From the NCBI GenBank assembly GCA_016218025.1, contig JACRFD010000048.1:1-50265 (forward strand): a stretch of DNA of 50,265 nt. Reading direction: 5' to 3'. The translations under genes and the position numbers were made by a program. Within the stretch, counting starts at the first letter, position 1, and every line of letters starts with the position of its first letter. The stretch is from Ignavibacteriales bacterium (lineage in GTDB: Bacteria; Bacteroidota; Ignavibacteria; UBA10030; SZUA-254). Shown piece after piece: positions 37,492 through 46,955 of this stretch. The notes below the pieces were generated by a model, which was given only the letters and a program-made list of their open reading frames with translations, had not been told where the DNA came from and ran no database searches.

Positions 37492-38001
37492 ATGAGCATT
37501 GAAGCTATTTTATTTTACCTGATTGCCATAAGTGCGATTACATCGGCACTTCTAATGGTATTGCAGAAAAATCCGGTCAAGAGCGTACTATTTATGATCG
37601 TTAATTTTTTCTGTCTTGCCGTGATATATCTATTACTTCATGCGCAGTTTATTGCCATAGTTCAAATATTGGTTTACGCCGGTGCTATTATGGTATTGTT
37701 CCTTTTTGTAATCATGCTGCTGAATCTGGGTAACGAATCGCTTCTTAAAGAAAAATATAATTACAAAAGAACTATTGCATATATATTGTCAGGGATCATT
37801 TTACTTGAATTAATAATCGGGATTTCTATTCCACTCAACAATTCACCGGCTCAGATCTCAGCGGATGCAGTTAAATTCGGTTCGGTGGAATCGATTGGTG
37901 CGGAACTTTTCCAAAATTATTTATTGCCTTTTGAAGCAGTCTCGGTATTGCTTCTCGCAGCAATTGTAGGAGTGGTTGTTTTAGCGAAGAAAAGAAAATA
38001 A
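37492..38001 (+). CDS. nuoJ: NADH-quinone oxidoreductase subunit J
   Basis: The 169-residue membrane protein has five predicted spans and the conserved [23 protein letters not shown] and [23 protein letters not shown] segments of NuoJ/ND6. It is part of the membrane arm of complex I. Five bases separate it from nuoK. Upstream nuoA-I genes are not in the window; the preceding gene is an outer-membrane protein, so complex I genes are split in this genome. Confidence 0.95.
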   Translation: MSIEAILFYLIAISAITSALLMVLQKNPVKSVLFMIVNFFCLAVIYLLLHAQFIAIVQILVYAGAIMVLFLFVIMLLNLGNESLLKEKYNYKRTIAYILSGIILLELIIGISIPLNNSPAQISADAVKFGSVESIGAELFQNYLLPFEAVSVLLLAAIVGVVVLAKKRK

Positions 38002-38006
38002 TCAAA

Positions 38007-38321
38007 ATGAACATTACTGAAATACCTTTAAGTTATTATCTCGTCCTCAGTGCAATACTGTTTAGTATTGGAGTCGTCGGAGTTTTAACGCGACGGAATG
38101 CAATCATCGTGTTTATTTGCATCGAAATGATGTTGAACTCAGTAAACCTAACTTTGGTAGCATTCTCGGCTTTTCTTGGTAATCCAAACGGACAGATTTT
38201 AGTTTTCTTCGTAATGGCGGTTGCTGCCGCTGAAGCTGCAATAGGATTGGCAATTATCATTGCCATCTTTAGAAATAAGATGACCGTGAATATTGATGAA
38301 ATCAATATCATGAAATGGTAA
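38007..38321 (+). CDS. nuoK: NADH-quinone oxidoreductase subunit K
   Basis: The 104-residue protein has three transmembrane helices. The two conserved glutamates of the NuoK proton channel are seen in [13 protein letters not shown] and [17 protein letters not shown]. Its length is normal for NuoK/ND4L. It is followed 33 bases later by nuoL. Confidence 0.96.
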   Translation: MNITEIPLSYYLVLSAILFSIGVVGVLTRRNAIIVFICIEMMLNSVNLTLVAFSAFLGNPNGQILVFFVMAVAAAEAAIGLAIIIAIFRNKMTVNIDEINIMKW

Positions 38322-38354
38322 TGTTAAATATTGAATCAATGTCTTAATGAATAA

Positions 38355-40307
38355 ATGACACAATTAACACCATATATCGTTCTTCTTCCTTTTATCGGAT
38401 TTTTAATCAACGGTTTATTCGGCAAAAAAATTAAGTCCGAAACAATCAGCGGTATTATAGGTAGCGGCGCGGTTGGATTATCTTTCCTTATCGCTCTTTC
38501 TATCTTTTTAGAAATGCTGAAAGCCCCCGCTGAAGAACGATCTTATATTGTAACAATATTTCAATGGATAGTTGCCGGTTCGCTCAATGTTTCCGCTGCA
38601 TATCAGATAGATCAGCTATCAATACTCATGACTCTGGTAGTAACGGGTGTTGGCTTTCTTATTCATGTTTACTCAATCGGTTACATGCATGGCGATAAAG
38701 GTTTCTGGAGATTTTTTGCGTATCTGAACCTTTTTATTTTCATGATGCTGAACTTAATTCTGGCTAATAATTTCCTTTTGATGTTTCTTGGATGGGAGGG
38801 AGTCGGACTTTGCTCTTATCTCCTCATCGGTTTCTGGCATGATAGGAAGTTCGATACAGGCGGCTATAAGCCGGGTGAAGCAACAACAAGCGATGCTGCA
38901 AAAAAAGCTTTCGTCGTAAATCGTATCGGTGATTTCGGATTTCTGATTGCCATGTTTATGATATTCAAATTGTTTGGAAGCTTGACATTCACCGATGTTT
39001 TTTCCCGTGCCTCATCGATGGTAGTTACAGGCGATACAACAATCATGTGGATAACACTGCTTCTTTTCCTTGGCGCTACGGGGAAATCGGCACAGATACC
39101 ACTCTTCGTTTGGCTGCCTGATGCTATGGCCGGTCCAACGCCGGTTAGTGCATTGATTCACGCCGCAACAATGGTGACAGCCGGTGTTTATATGGTTGCA
39201 AGATGTTCAGTGCTTTACGCCTTAGCCCCTGTTTCCATGGAAGTGGTTGCCGTAGTTGGATTGGCAACCGCGTTCTTTGCTGCAACGATGGGCTTAATAC
39301 AAAACGACATCAAAAAAGTTCTGGCATATTCCACCATCTCGCAGTTAGGATACATGTTCCTTGGTTTAGGCGTAGGATCGTTTGCCGCCGGTATATTCCA
39401 TGTTATGACTCACGCATTTTTTAAAGCGCTATTGTTCCTCGGTGCCGGAGCAGTAATTCATGCTATGCACGATGAGCAAGATATTCAAAAGATGGGTGGA
39501 CTAAAATCTAAGATGCCCACTACATACAAAACTTTTGTTGTAGCTGCGTTGGCTATAGCCGGTATTCCATTTTTGTCCGGTTTTTTTAGTAAGGATGAAA
39601 TATTATGGAAAGCTTTCAGCCAAGGTTCAATCGTCTTCTGGATTATCGGTTGGATTACTGCAGGTCTAACGGCTTTTTATATGTTCCGATTGGTTACTTT
39701 GACATTCGAAGGTAAAGAGCGGTTCGGTCATGATAAACATCCGCATGAATCACCAAAAGTTATGACGGTTCCACTTATCGTGCTTGCTGTATTATCAATC
39801 GTTGGCGGGTTTGTGGGAATACCGCATTCACTTGGAGGCGGAAACGCAATCGAACAATGGCTTGAGCCGATATTTGAACCTGCTCAATCAAAATTAATGC
39901 AAAGCCACGATGTTAGTATCTCTGTTGAATATATTTTGATGGCTTTATCTGTCATCGCCGGAATCGCAGGTATATATTTGGCGAGAAGGTGGTACTTATC
40001 AAAGCCGGAAGTTGTTGATAGGATTTCTAATTCGATGAAATCTTTACACAAATTGTTATGGAATAAATATTACATTGATGAAGTTTATGAATATTCCATC
40101 GTGAAGCCGTTGAAAATCGGTTCCGATAAACTGCTCTGGAAAGGTTTTGATATTAAGGTGATAGATGGAATTGTAAACGGGTCTGCAAAATTAATCGGAT
40201 TAATCAGCGGCAGTATGCGAAAGCTGCAGGGTGGATTTGTACAAAATTATGCTTTCGCGTTTGTTGTAGGAATCATAGTGATTCTTGGAATATTAATTCT
40301 CAAGTAA
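38355..40307 (+). CDS. nuoL: NADH-quinone oxidoreductase subunit L
   Basis: The 650-residue antiporter-like subunit of complex I has FLGWEGVGLCSYLLIGFW with the conserved Glu, GATGKSAQIPLFVWLPDAMAGPTPVSALIHAATMV with the channel Lys, and FFKALLFLGAGAVIHA with a further Lys. A C-terminal lateral helix (HKLLWNKYYIDEVYEYS) runs before the last span. It is followed by nuoM after 49 bases. Confidence 0.97.
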   Translation: MTQLTPYIVLLPFIGFLINGLFGKKIKSETISGIIGSGAVGLSFLIALSIFLEMLKAPAEERSYIVTIFQWIVAGSLNVSAAYQIDQLSILMTLVVTGVGFLIHVYSIGYMHGDKGFWRFFAYLNLFIFMMLNLILANNFLLMFLGWEGVGLCSYLLIGFWHDRKFDTGGYKPGEATTSDAAKKAFVVNRIGDFGFLIAMFMIFKLFGSLTFTDVFSRASSMVVTGDTTIMWITLLLFLGATGKSAQIPLFVWLPDAMAGPTPVSALIHAATMVTAGVYMVARCSVLYALAPVSMEVVAVVGLATAFFAATMGLIQNDIKKVLAYSTISQLGYMFLGLGVGSFAAGIFHVMTHAFFKALLFLGAGAVIHAMHDEQDIQKMGGLKSKMPTTYKTFVVAALAIAGIPFLSGFFSKDEILWKAFSQGSIVFWIIGWITAGLTAFYMFRLVTLTFEGKERFGHDKHPHESPKVMTVPLIVLAVLSIVGGFVGIPHSLGGGNAIEQWLEPIFEPAQSKLMQSHDVSISVEYILMALSVIAGIAGIYLARRWYLSKPEVVDRISNSMKSLHKLLWNKYYIDEVYEYSIVKPLKIGSDKLLWKGFDIKVIDGIVNGSAKLIGLISGSMRKLQGGFVQNYAFAFVVGIIVILGILILK

Positions 40308-40356
40308 CAGGAAATCATATTTAATCGCTGCAAAGTAAGATTCTAAAAAAGCAATA

Positions 40357-41916
40357 ATGGAAAATCTTTTAACATACATAATATTTGCGCCGGTAGTAGC
40401 CAGCTTTATACTGCTGTTGATGAACAAAGAAAAAATCAATCTCATCAAGATTTTCGGGATTGCTTCAAGTGTTATTACTTTTATTCTCTCTCTTGTTGTT
40501 TACTTTGCTTTTGATCCTGCAAATCCAAATATGCAATTCTTGCATAAAGTGCCATGGATTTCATCGTTGAATATTTCTTACAATGTCGGTATCGACGGCT
40601 TATCTGTTTTGCTCGTTATGCTGACAACATTTCTCACTCCCATCGCATTGCTCTCGTCGTGGAAATCTATTGAGAAGCGAGTCAAAGAATATACAATCAT
40701 GATTCTGCTTCTTGAAACAGGAATGTTAGGTGTCTTCTGCTCACTCGATCTGGCTCTGTTCTATATTTTCTGGGAAGCAATGCTCATTCCGATGTATTTT
40801 ATAATCGGTATCTGGGGCGGAGGGAACAGGATTTACGCGGCTATAAAGTTTTTCATTTATACGATGTTCGGCAGTTTGTTGATGTTGATAGCCATTGTAT
40901 GGTTAGGTTATTATGCTTCGACGTCGCCGTCAGGAAAATTTACAACCGACTTGTTGGAGTTATATCAAATATCCCCGACCATTCCGCTTGCAATTCAATC
41001 GTGGATGTTTTTAGCTTTCACACTAAGCTTTGCAATTAAAGTACCTTTATTTCCTTTCCATACATGGCTGCCTGATGCACATGTGGAAGCACCAACCGCG
41101 GGCAGTGTGATACTGGCAGGTGTTCTTTTAAAAATGGGAACTTACGGATTGTTGAGATTTTCGATTCCATTATTTCCGAATGCTACGCTTGAGTTTTTAC
41201 CATACATCGCGGGGCTTGCAGTCATCGGTATAATTTATGGTGCATTGGTATCGATGGTGCAAACAGATATTAAGAAACTTGTCGCTTATTCTTCTGTAAG
41301 TCATTTAGGATTTGTTGTGCTTGGAATTTTCGCATTGACCGAGGAAGGCGTTCAGGGTGCAATCATTCAAATGGTAAATCATGGTTTATCAACAGGGGCG
41401 CTGTTTTTAATTGTTGGAATGATATATGAGAGAAGACATACACGTTTAATTTCAGAGTTCGGTGGAATTGCTAAGGTCATGCCTTTATTTTCAACAATAT
41501 TTATGATTGTCTCACTGTCGTCTGTCGGATTGCCGGGACTAAATGGTTTTGTTGGCGAATTTCTGATTTTAATCGGATCGTTTAATTCTAATTTGCTCAA
41601 CCCTGCATTTGCTATTCTTGCTGCATCCGGTGTAATCTTTGCCGCGATATATTTACTTTGGATGTATCAAAGAGTAATCTTTGGAAATGTAACTAACCCG
41701 CTGAATCAAAATCTTCCCGATCTAAGTAAGCGTGAAATTGCAGTTCTTGCCCCTGTGTTGATATTTATTGTTTGGATCGGAGTATATCCAAATACATTCC
41801 TGAAACAATCAGCTTCCACGGCGAAGCAAATTGTAAAAACTTTTCACCAGAAACCGGATCAATCGTTAACTGAACGACTGCAGCAAAAGGTGCCTGCCGC
41901 TAACCCGAGCAAATGA
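40357..41916 (+). CDS. nuoM: NADH-quinone oxidoreductase subunit M
   Basis: The 519-residue antiporter-like subunit has FYIFWEAMLIPMYFIIGIWGG with the conserved Glu, FAIKVPLFPFHTWLPDAHVEAPTAGSVILAGVLLKMG with Lys/His channel residues and QTDIKKLVAYSSVSHLGFV. Fourteen spans are expected. Its TGA overlaps the ATG of the next gene (ATGA). In most operons nuoN follows nuoM; here a sodium/proton antiporter-like gene takes that place. Confidence 0.97.
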   Translation: MENLLTYIIFAPVVASFILLLMNKEKINLIKIFGIASSVITFILSLVVYFAFDPANPNMQFLHKVPWISSLNISYNVGIDGLSVLLVMLTTFLTPIALLSSWKSIEKRVKEYTIMILLLETGMLGVFCSLDLALFYIFWEAMLIPMYFIIGIWGGGNRIYAAIKFFIYTMFGSLLMLIAIVWLGYYASTSPSGKFTTDLLELYQISPTIPLAIQSWMFLAFTLSFAIKVPLFPFHTWLPDAHVEAPTAGSVILAGVLLKMGTYGLLRFSIPLFPNATLEFLPYIAGLAVIGIIYGALVSMVQTDIKKLVAYSSVSHLGFVVLGIFALTEEGVQGAIIQMVNHGLSTGALFLIVGMIYERRHTRLISEFGGIAKVMPLFSTIFMIVSLSSVGLPGLNGFVGEFLILIGSFNSNLLNPAFAILAASGVIFAAIYLLWMYQRVIFGNVTNPLNQNLPDLSKREIAVLAPVLIFIVWIGVYPNTFLKQSASTAKQIVKTFHQKPDQSLTERLQQKVPAANPSK

Positions 41917-43418
41917 AGTCTCATCTCATTCGCCGAATCATTTTTCTTATAGTTTTATTTTTCTTAGGGGCAATACCTTGTTTGGCATCCGAAGGTTATG
42001 TTGTAACGGATGTTAATCTGTGGATGATCTCTCCCTTTGTGTTGTTATTGCTATTAATAGCGGTTATGCCGTTTATTAACAAGCATTGGTGGGAAAGTTA
42101 CTATCCACATGTTTCAATCGGTTTAGGGGCAATTTCAGTCGTTTATTACCTGTTTTTCTTGCAGAATCCGGTTCGTATGCTTCATACCGGGATTGAGTAT
42201 TTAAGCTTTATCATTTTGATCGGGTCTTTGTTTGTAGTCGCAGGAGGGATTCATATTCGCATCAAAGGTAAATCAACACCTCTTGCTAATTTTACTTTGC
42301 TCGGCATCGGAGCGGTTGCATCTAATTTCTTAGGCACAACGGGTGCGTCGATGATTTTGATTCGACCTTACCTTAGAGCGAACAGATACCGCCTTCGTCC
42401 GTTTCATGTTGTGTTTTTCATTTTCATCGTAAGTAATATGGGTGGTGCGTTAACACCTATCGGCGATCCGCCTTTGTTCCTTGGTTATCTTAAAGGAGTT
42501 CCGTTCTTTTGGTTGCTTGGCGCCGTCTGGCACATTTGGGCGATTGCAACCGGAATAGTTTTACTTGTATTCCTCGCAATTGATTATGTGAGCTTCTGGA
42601 AATTCGAGCATAGTATTGATAAAGTTCCTGAATCGGAGTTGCACGAAGAAGTAGAAGTAAGCGGATTGCACAACATTTTTTTCCTTTTAGTGATACTTGT
42701 CTCTGTCTTCATTCAGGAGCCGAGGTTCTTACGCGAACTCTTGATGGTCATCGCGGCAGTCGGCTCTTACAAGATGACGAAGAAAGAGATTCACAAAAAG
42801 AACGATTTCAATTTTATACCGATAAAAGAAGTGGCAATTCTGTTTTTAGGAATCTTTGCCACAATGGTTCCCGCTCTTGATTGGCTGGAATTAAATGCTG
42901 CAAAGATAGGCATCACTTCGGCGGGACAGTTTTATTGGGGGACGGGAATTCTTTCCAGCGTGCTGGATAATGCCCCGACATATTTGAACTATCTCAGCGC
43001 GGCAATTGGTTTGTTCGTTGATCAGAATATTGTTGCGCAGGTGCAGCATTTGATATCGACGAGAGGCGTGGACCTCAACACAATAACAGGTTTGCATGCT
43101 GAAGAAATCAAGAATACATTTACTGTGTTAATGAAATATCACTCCGACCTTGTTGCAGCGGGAAATGTTCCGTTATCCGATATACAGGTCAGCTATCTAA
43201 TTGGCAATCACGCTATTTACTTGAAAGCAATTTCTATTGCCGCTGTGTTCTTTGGTGCGGTAACATATATTGGTAACGGACCGAACTTCATGGTGAAATC
43301 TATTGCAGAGCAGGCAGGTGCAAAATGCCCAAGCTTTGCAGGTTACTTCTTCAGATATTCTCTCCTGATTTTATTACCCGTCTTTATACTTGTGTGGCTG
43401 TTGTTCTTCATGGGGTAG
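41913..43418 (+). CDS. Sodium:proton antiporter, NhaD/CitMHS-like
   Basis: The 501-residue protein has a signal-like first helix (IIFLIVLFFLGAIPCLASEG) and about twelve to thirteen spans. Family motifs include NFLGTTGASMILIRPYLRAN, FFIFIVSNMGGALTPIGDPPLFLGYLKGVPFFW and the repeat-half signature SSVLDNAPTYLNYLSA. These match the ion-transporter superfamily with two inverted repeats, such as NhaD-type Na+/H+ antiporters; arsenite or citrate carriers share the fold. Four-base overlap with nuoM suggests co-translation and a role in coupling respiration to sodium export (inference). Its TAG stop lies within the GTAGCCG terminus of the element at 43415. Confidence 0.85.
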   Translation: MKSHLIRRIIFLIVLFFLGAIPCLASEGYVVTDVNLWMISPFVLLLLLIAVMPFINKHWWESYYPHVSIGLGAISVVYYLFFLQNPVRMLHTGIEYLSFIILIGSLFVVAGGIHIRIKGKSTPLANFTLLGIGAVASNFLGTTGASMILIRPYLRANRYRLRPFHVVFFIFIVSNMGGALTPIGDPPLFLGYLKGVPFFWLLGAVWHIWAIATGIVLLVFLAIDYVSFWKFEHSIDKVPESELHEEVEVSGLHNIFFLLVILVSVFIQEPRFLRELLMVIAAVGSYKMTKKEIHKKNDFNFIPIKEVAILFLGIFATMVPALDWLELNAAKIGITSAGQFYWGTGILSSVLDNAPTYLNYLSAAIGLFVDQNIVAQVQHLISTRGVDLNTITGLHAEEIKNTFTVLMKYHSDLVAAGNVPLSDIQVSYLIGNHAIYLKAISIAAVFFGAVTYIGNGPNFMVKSIAEQAGAKCPSFAGYFFRYSLLILLPVFILVWLLFFMG

Positions 43419-43535
43419 CCGCAGACTTTTGAACTGTAAGCTCATCTGCCTCAGGAAGAACGTCTGCTGAAGTAACCCAGCACCGCGATCATAAAGGCGT
43501 TGTCTTAAGGACTCCGCCCGAAGGATCACGGCTAC
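43415..43535 (+). repeat. GC-richer palindromic element with GTAGCCG / CGGCTAC ends
   Basis: The segment begins GTAGCCG (43415-43421) and ends CGGCTAC (43529-43535), an exact seven-base inverted terminus. It is visibly richer in G and C than its surroundings. The outer 13 bases, GGTAGCCGCAGAC (43414-43426), recur inverted at 46707-46719. It supplies the stop codon of the antiporter gene. Probably a REP/MITE-like element; no ORF is inside. Confidence 0.5.
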
Positions 43536-43670
43536 ATGAAGATGCTATAAGTTATAAATGATACCAACCCTCATGGGAATCATCCTTTATGTCATAGAAT
43601 TGAACCAATCTAAAGTCTTAGTTGTTTTATATTAAAGAAGTTAATTATAACTAAGACAAAGAGGATTCTT

Positions 43671-45947
43671 ATGATTACGAGATACAAATTTTTCAAGTAT
43701 TTTCTATTAACATTCCTACCATTTTCATTTTTGAATGCTACGACACATATTATACAGTTTGGTGGATCGTTTGGTTTTGCTTACTCGCCAAATAATATTT
43801 CAGTTGCGGTTGGAGATACTATTCAATGGCAGGGTAGCTTTGCACTTCATCCCTTGAGCTCCACTATTATCCCATCCGGTACATCCGGCTGGCATGTATC
43901 ATCGGGGAGTACATTTTCTTATGTGGTAGCTCAACCTGGTACGTATAATTATCAATGCGATGTTCATTCAACTTTCGGAATGGTGGGATCTTTTACAGCC
44001 AGTTCCGCTGTTCATCTAATTCTATTTGGTGGAGATTTAGGAGAAAATTATTCACCAAATAATCTCACGGCTGTCGTCGGTGATACAATTAGATGGCAAG
44101 GGAATTTCGATCTTCACCCGTTGAGTTCTACAACAATTCCCTCAGATGCTCTTTCGTGGCAGGTAACGACAGACACAATCTTCAATTATGTAGTGACTAT
44201 CCCTGGTATATACAATTATCGATGTAACTTTCATTTCGATCTGGGCATGGTTGGTTCATTCATCGTGAATCCGGTTCTTCCCGCACCAGATCTAATTTCT
44301 CCGGCAAATAGTTCTATTGGAATTACTACAAATCCCATTCTTAGATGGAAAAAAACCTCCGGTGCAGTAAGCTATCATATCCAAGTTTCAACATTATCTA
44401 ATTTCAGTACTTTAATTATCAATGATCCCGCCATAATTGATACTACCGATCAAGTTATTTCCTTAATCAACGGTACGAATTATTTATGGCGAGTGCGTGC
44501 TGATAACTCTGTGGGCAGTAGCAATTGGTCGGGAGTGTTTTCATTTACAACAATACCGAATGCACCAGCCGCTACGAAACCTGTATATCCTGATAGCGGG
44601 GCGGTTAACCAGCAAACGACAATAAAACTAGGCTGGATAAGAAGTGCGAGCGCAGATTCATATCATGTTCAATTATCTTTTAATTCACTTTTTAGTTCGA
44701 TTGCTTTTGATAACGTTGTTCGAGATACGTTCATTATTGAATCTGGTTTAATAATCGATACAACATATTATTGGAGGATCAGCGCGATCAATACTGGTGG
44801 TGCCAGTCCATGGACTAATATCTGGGCATTTAATACAAACATTCTTGCTCCTATTGCGACAAACTTATTATTTCCTGATAGTAACGCTTTAAATGAGCCG
44901 ACAACAATTTCTTTCAGGTGGCTGAGGAGTGCACAGGCAGATTCTTATCAAGTTCAATTATCCTTAGACCCACTTTTTGTCTCCATAGATTATGAGAATA
45001 TTGTCCCTGATACTTTCATTGTTAAATCGAATTTAATTGGTGATACAACATATTATTGGAGGGTGCGCGCAAAAAACAATGGCGGTACAAGCCCCTGGAC
45101 ATCGATATGGAAATTCAATACAAGTGTTCTATCAATGTCAGTAATGCTGTCTGAATCTTTTGGATGGAACATTGTATCTATCCCCCTAAAAGTAGTCGAT
45201 GGACGAAAAACGGCAATCTTTCCTTCCGCAATATCAGCGGCATTCGCTTTTGATCAGCAATATGCTGCTAAAGAAACGTTGCAGAACGGTATCGGTTATT
45301 GGCTAAAATTTCCGGTTGATGAAAATATTCTTTTGGGAGGACTGCCTGTTTCCATTGAATCTGTGAATGTTCATGAGGGTTGGAATCTTATCGGTTCAAT
45401 ATCTACACCTGTGTTAGTCTCCAATATAACCAGTGAACCTCCAAATATTATAACGAGCAATTTCTTTAAATATCACAATGGTTATATCATAGCAGATACT
45501 ATAGCTCCGGGCAGAGGATACTGGGTGAAAGTAAATCAAGCCGGGAAATTAATTCTTACCTCGAGTGGTTCTATGAATCTAAAAAATAGAATTACGATTG
45601 TTTCAACAAATGAAATGCCTCCAGCTCCACCTGATGGAATTGTATTATCAGAAAATATTCCCTTACAGTACTCTCTAAATGATGCTTACCCTAATCCTTT
45701 TAATCCAACAACGTATCTGAGATACTCCTTGCCAAGTGATAGCAAAACAAAATTGACAATATATAATATTCTTGGGCAAAATGTTCAGACATTATTGGAC
45801 GGAATAGAGAATGCAGGATATAAATCAATAGAATTGAATCTATCTACATTGCCAAGTGGAATGTATTTCTACGAACTGGATGCTGTTAGCATTTCCGATC
45901 CCGGTAAATCATTTTCGCAAGTCAAAAAAATGATCTTGCTCAAATAG
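43671..45947 (+). CDS. T9SS-exported protein with two cupredoxin domains and three FnIII domains
   Basis: The 758-residue protein follows AGAGGATT and has a signal peptide ending near residue 23. Two tandem plastocyanin-like domains follow, each with a full type-1 copper set: H60, C96, H99, M104 and H149, C185, H188, M193 (C-x2-H-x4-M). Three fibronectin III domains come next (about 202-295, 298-390, 393-485; each ending in YYWRVRA/PWT-type strands). A beta-rich region (about 490-640) precedes the T9SS type-A sorting domain with YPNPFNPTT (673-681), YNILGQNVQTL and a final LPSGMYFYELDA...KKMILLK. It should be exported through the outer membrane. Role: surface electron transfer or copper binding (inference). 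Confidence 0.88.
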   Translation: MITRYKFFKYFLLTFLPFSFLNATTHIIQFGGSFGFAYSPNNISVAVGDTIQWQGSFALHPLSSTIIPSGTSGWHVSSGSTFSYVVAQPGTYNYQCDVHSTFGMVGSFTASSAVHLILFGGDLGENYSPNNLTAVVGDTIRWQGNFDLHPLSSTTIPSDALSWQVTTDTIFNYVVTIPGIYNYRCNFHFDLGMVGSFIVNPVLPAPDLISPANSSIGITTNPILRWKKTSGAVSYHIQVSTLSNFSTLIINDPAIIDTTDQVISLINGTNYLWRVRADNSVGSSNWSGVFSFTTIPNAPAATKPVYPDSGAVNQQTTIKLGWIRSASADSYHVQLSFNSLFSSIAFDNVVRDTFIIESGLIIDTTYYWRISAINTGGASPWTNIWAFNTNILAPIATNLLFPDSNALNEPTTISFRWLRSAQADSYQVQLSLDPLFVSIDYENIVPDTFIVKSNLIGDTTYYWRVRAKNNGGTSPWTSIWKFNTSVLSMSVMLSESFGWNIVSIPLKVVDGRKTAIFPSAISAAFAFDQQYAAKETLQNGIGYWLKFPVDENILLGGLPVSIESVNVHEGWNLIGSISTPVLVSNITSEPPNIITSNFFKYHNGYIIADTIAPGRGYWVKVNQAGKLILTSSGSMNLKNRITIVSTNEMPPAPPDGIVLSENIPLQYSLNDAYPNPFNPTTYLRYSLPSDSKTKLTIYNILGQNVQTLLDGIENAGYKSIELNLSTLPSGMYFYELDAVSISDPGKSFSQVKKMILLK

Positions 45948-45969
45948 ATATTCCTTTTCTTGTCTACTC

Positions 45970-46005
45970 AAAGCCGATCAAGTGTTCTATGGTCGGCTTT
46001 TCTTT
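45970..46005 (+). terminator. Rho-independent terminator
   Basis: AAAGCCGA (45970-45977) pairs with TCGGCTTT (45993-46000) over a 15-base loop and runs into TCTTTTT, 23 bases after the cupredoxin/T9SS gene stop. Confidence 0.8.
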
Positions 46006-46193
46006 TTGGTTTTTTTGATGTCATTTATTAAATGATTTTAAGGTGAGGTTTATCGAATCATAAATAGATCAAATATGGCATTGAATACTGAAAAAATAAG
46101 AAAAGACCTTTATAGCCATTACATCTTCGCGGAATTATAACTGTTGCCATCATGTTATTACTTATGTATTTCAATCATATAAAGGATACGAAC

Positions 46194-46568
46194 ATGAAAT
46201 CGCTTTTTGCATTTATTTTATTATTCGCAATTGGGATTGGATTTATTAGTTCCAGTGGTTGTAAAGATTCCTCTAGTCCGAATGGCTCATACTCGTCTTC
46301 ACCATTGCCTCAACAAAACCCGCCCAATACGATACTCATAAAGAGCTTTGCTTTTACTCCAGCGTTAGACACTATATCAGTTGGAACAACAATCACATGG
46401 ACAAACCAGGATGGTGCAGCACATACATCTACAAGTAACTCTGGTGCTTGGGATACAGGCAGCATAGCGCCCGGTGCAAGTAAAACTACTGTATTCAACA
46501 CTGCAGGTACTTTCTTGTATCATTGCACGTTTCATACGTCAATGACAGGTACTATTGTTGTGAAGTAA
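46194..46568 (+). CDS. Cupredoxin (plastocyanin-like) lipoprotein
   Basis: The ATG at 46194 follows AAAGGA, while the frame extends 14 codons upstream without a ribosome site. The 124-residue protein has a signal sequence ending SSSGC (C23, lipidation plausible though the -3 residue is Ser), a Ser/Pro linker, then one cupredoxin domain with copper ligands H77, C111, H114 and M117 (C-x2-H-x2-M). It is a small blue-copper electron carrier tethered to the membrane. The preceding gene has two more cupredoxin domains. Confidence 0.85.
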   Translation: MKSLFAFILLFAIGIGFISSSGCKDSSSPNGSYSSSPLPQQNPPNTILIKSFAFTPALDTISVGTTITWTNQDGAAHTSTSNSGAWDTGSIAPGASKTTVFNTAGTFLYHCTFHTSMTGTIVVK

Positions 46569-46785
46569 TGAACATCATCAGCAGATTACTAATCATATTT
46601 ATTTGATTAGATAGTTTGAACAGAATTCAATTATGACACATAAATCTTTTTGAAATCTGTTTGTTATAATATTTTCGCTGACATAAAGCCTGCATGCAGC
46701 AGGCAGGTCTGCGGCTACCAGAAAATATTTCTTTTTAGTCAGCGCCAAGAGGGTAGGTTAATTTGCTGTTAATAAATATATGTCT

Positions 46786-46893
46786 GTTGGGAGGGAGATC
46801 TTTCTCCCGACCATACGTCGGCAACAATAGGTCGGGAGCAGAGCTCCCTCCCAGCGATGTAGGTCGGGAGCGCAGCTCCCTCCCAGCAATGCG
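46786..46893 (+). repeat. Palindromic cassette, intergenic copy (GGTCGGGAGC family)
   Basis: One inverted unit (46786-46812) is followed, after a short spacer, by two abutting 32-base direct units (46830-46861 and 46862-46893). Each direct unit reads GGTCGGGAGC, three variable bases, then GCTCCCTCCCAGC, so GGGAGC/GCTCCC forms a hairpin. The same arrangement (one inverted, two direct) occurs inside the coding sequence at 47760-47882. Confidence 0.85.
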
Positions 46894-46899
46894 ACGTAC

Positions 46900-46928
46900 T
46901 TGACTGCTTCCATATAGATTAGTAAATT
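46900..46928 (+). promoter_or_regulatory. Candidate promoter of the restriction-modification gene
   Basis: TTGACT (46900-46905), 17 bases, TAAATT (46923-46928), 27 bases before the ATG at 46956. It starts seven bases after the palindromic cassette. Confidence 0.5.
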
Positions 46929-46955
46929 GAACGACATTAACATTCAATTTAGAGC

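Larger units (their letters stand above)
46569..46955. other. 387-bp intergenic region with repeats and the promoter of the restriction gene
   Basis: It contains, in order, AT-rich sequence; CCTGCATGCAGCAGG (46689-46703), which is palindromic; the 13-base GGTAGCCGCAGAC repeat in inverted orientation (46707-46719); the GGTCGGGAGC palindromic cassette (46786-46893); and a promoter (46900-46928). No credible ORF is seen; apparent minus-strand frames are made by the repeats. Confidence 0.7.

Noticed and set aside
46830..46893. Tandem 32-base units resembling a CRISPR fragment
   Set aside because: The units abut directly with no spacers, are palindromic, and match an inverted copy and copies inside a coding gene; no cas genes are present.
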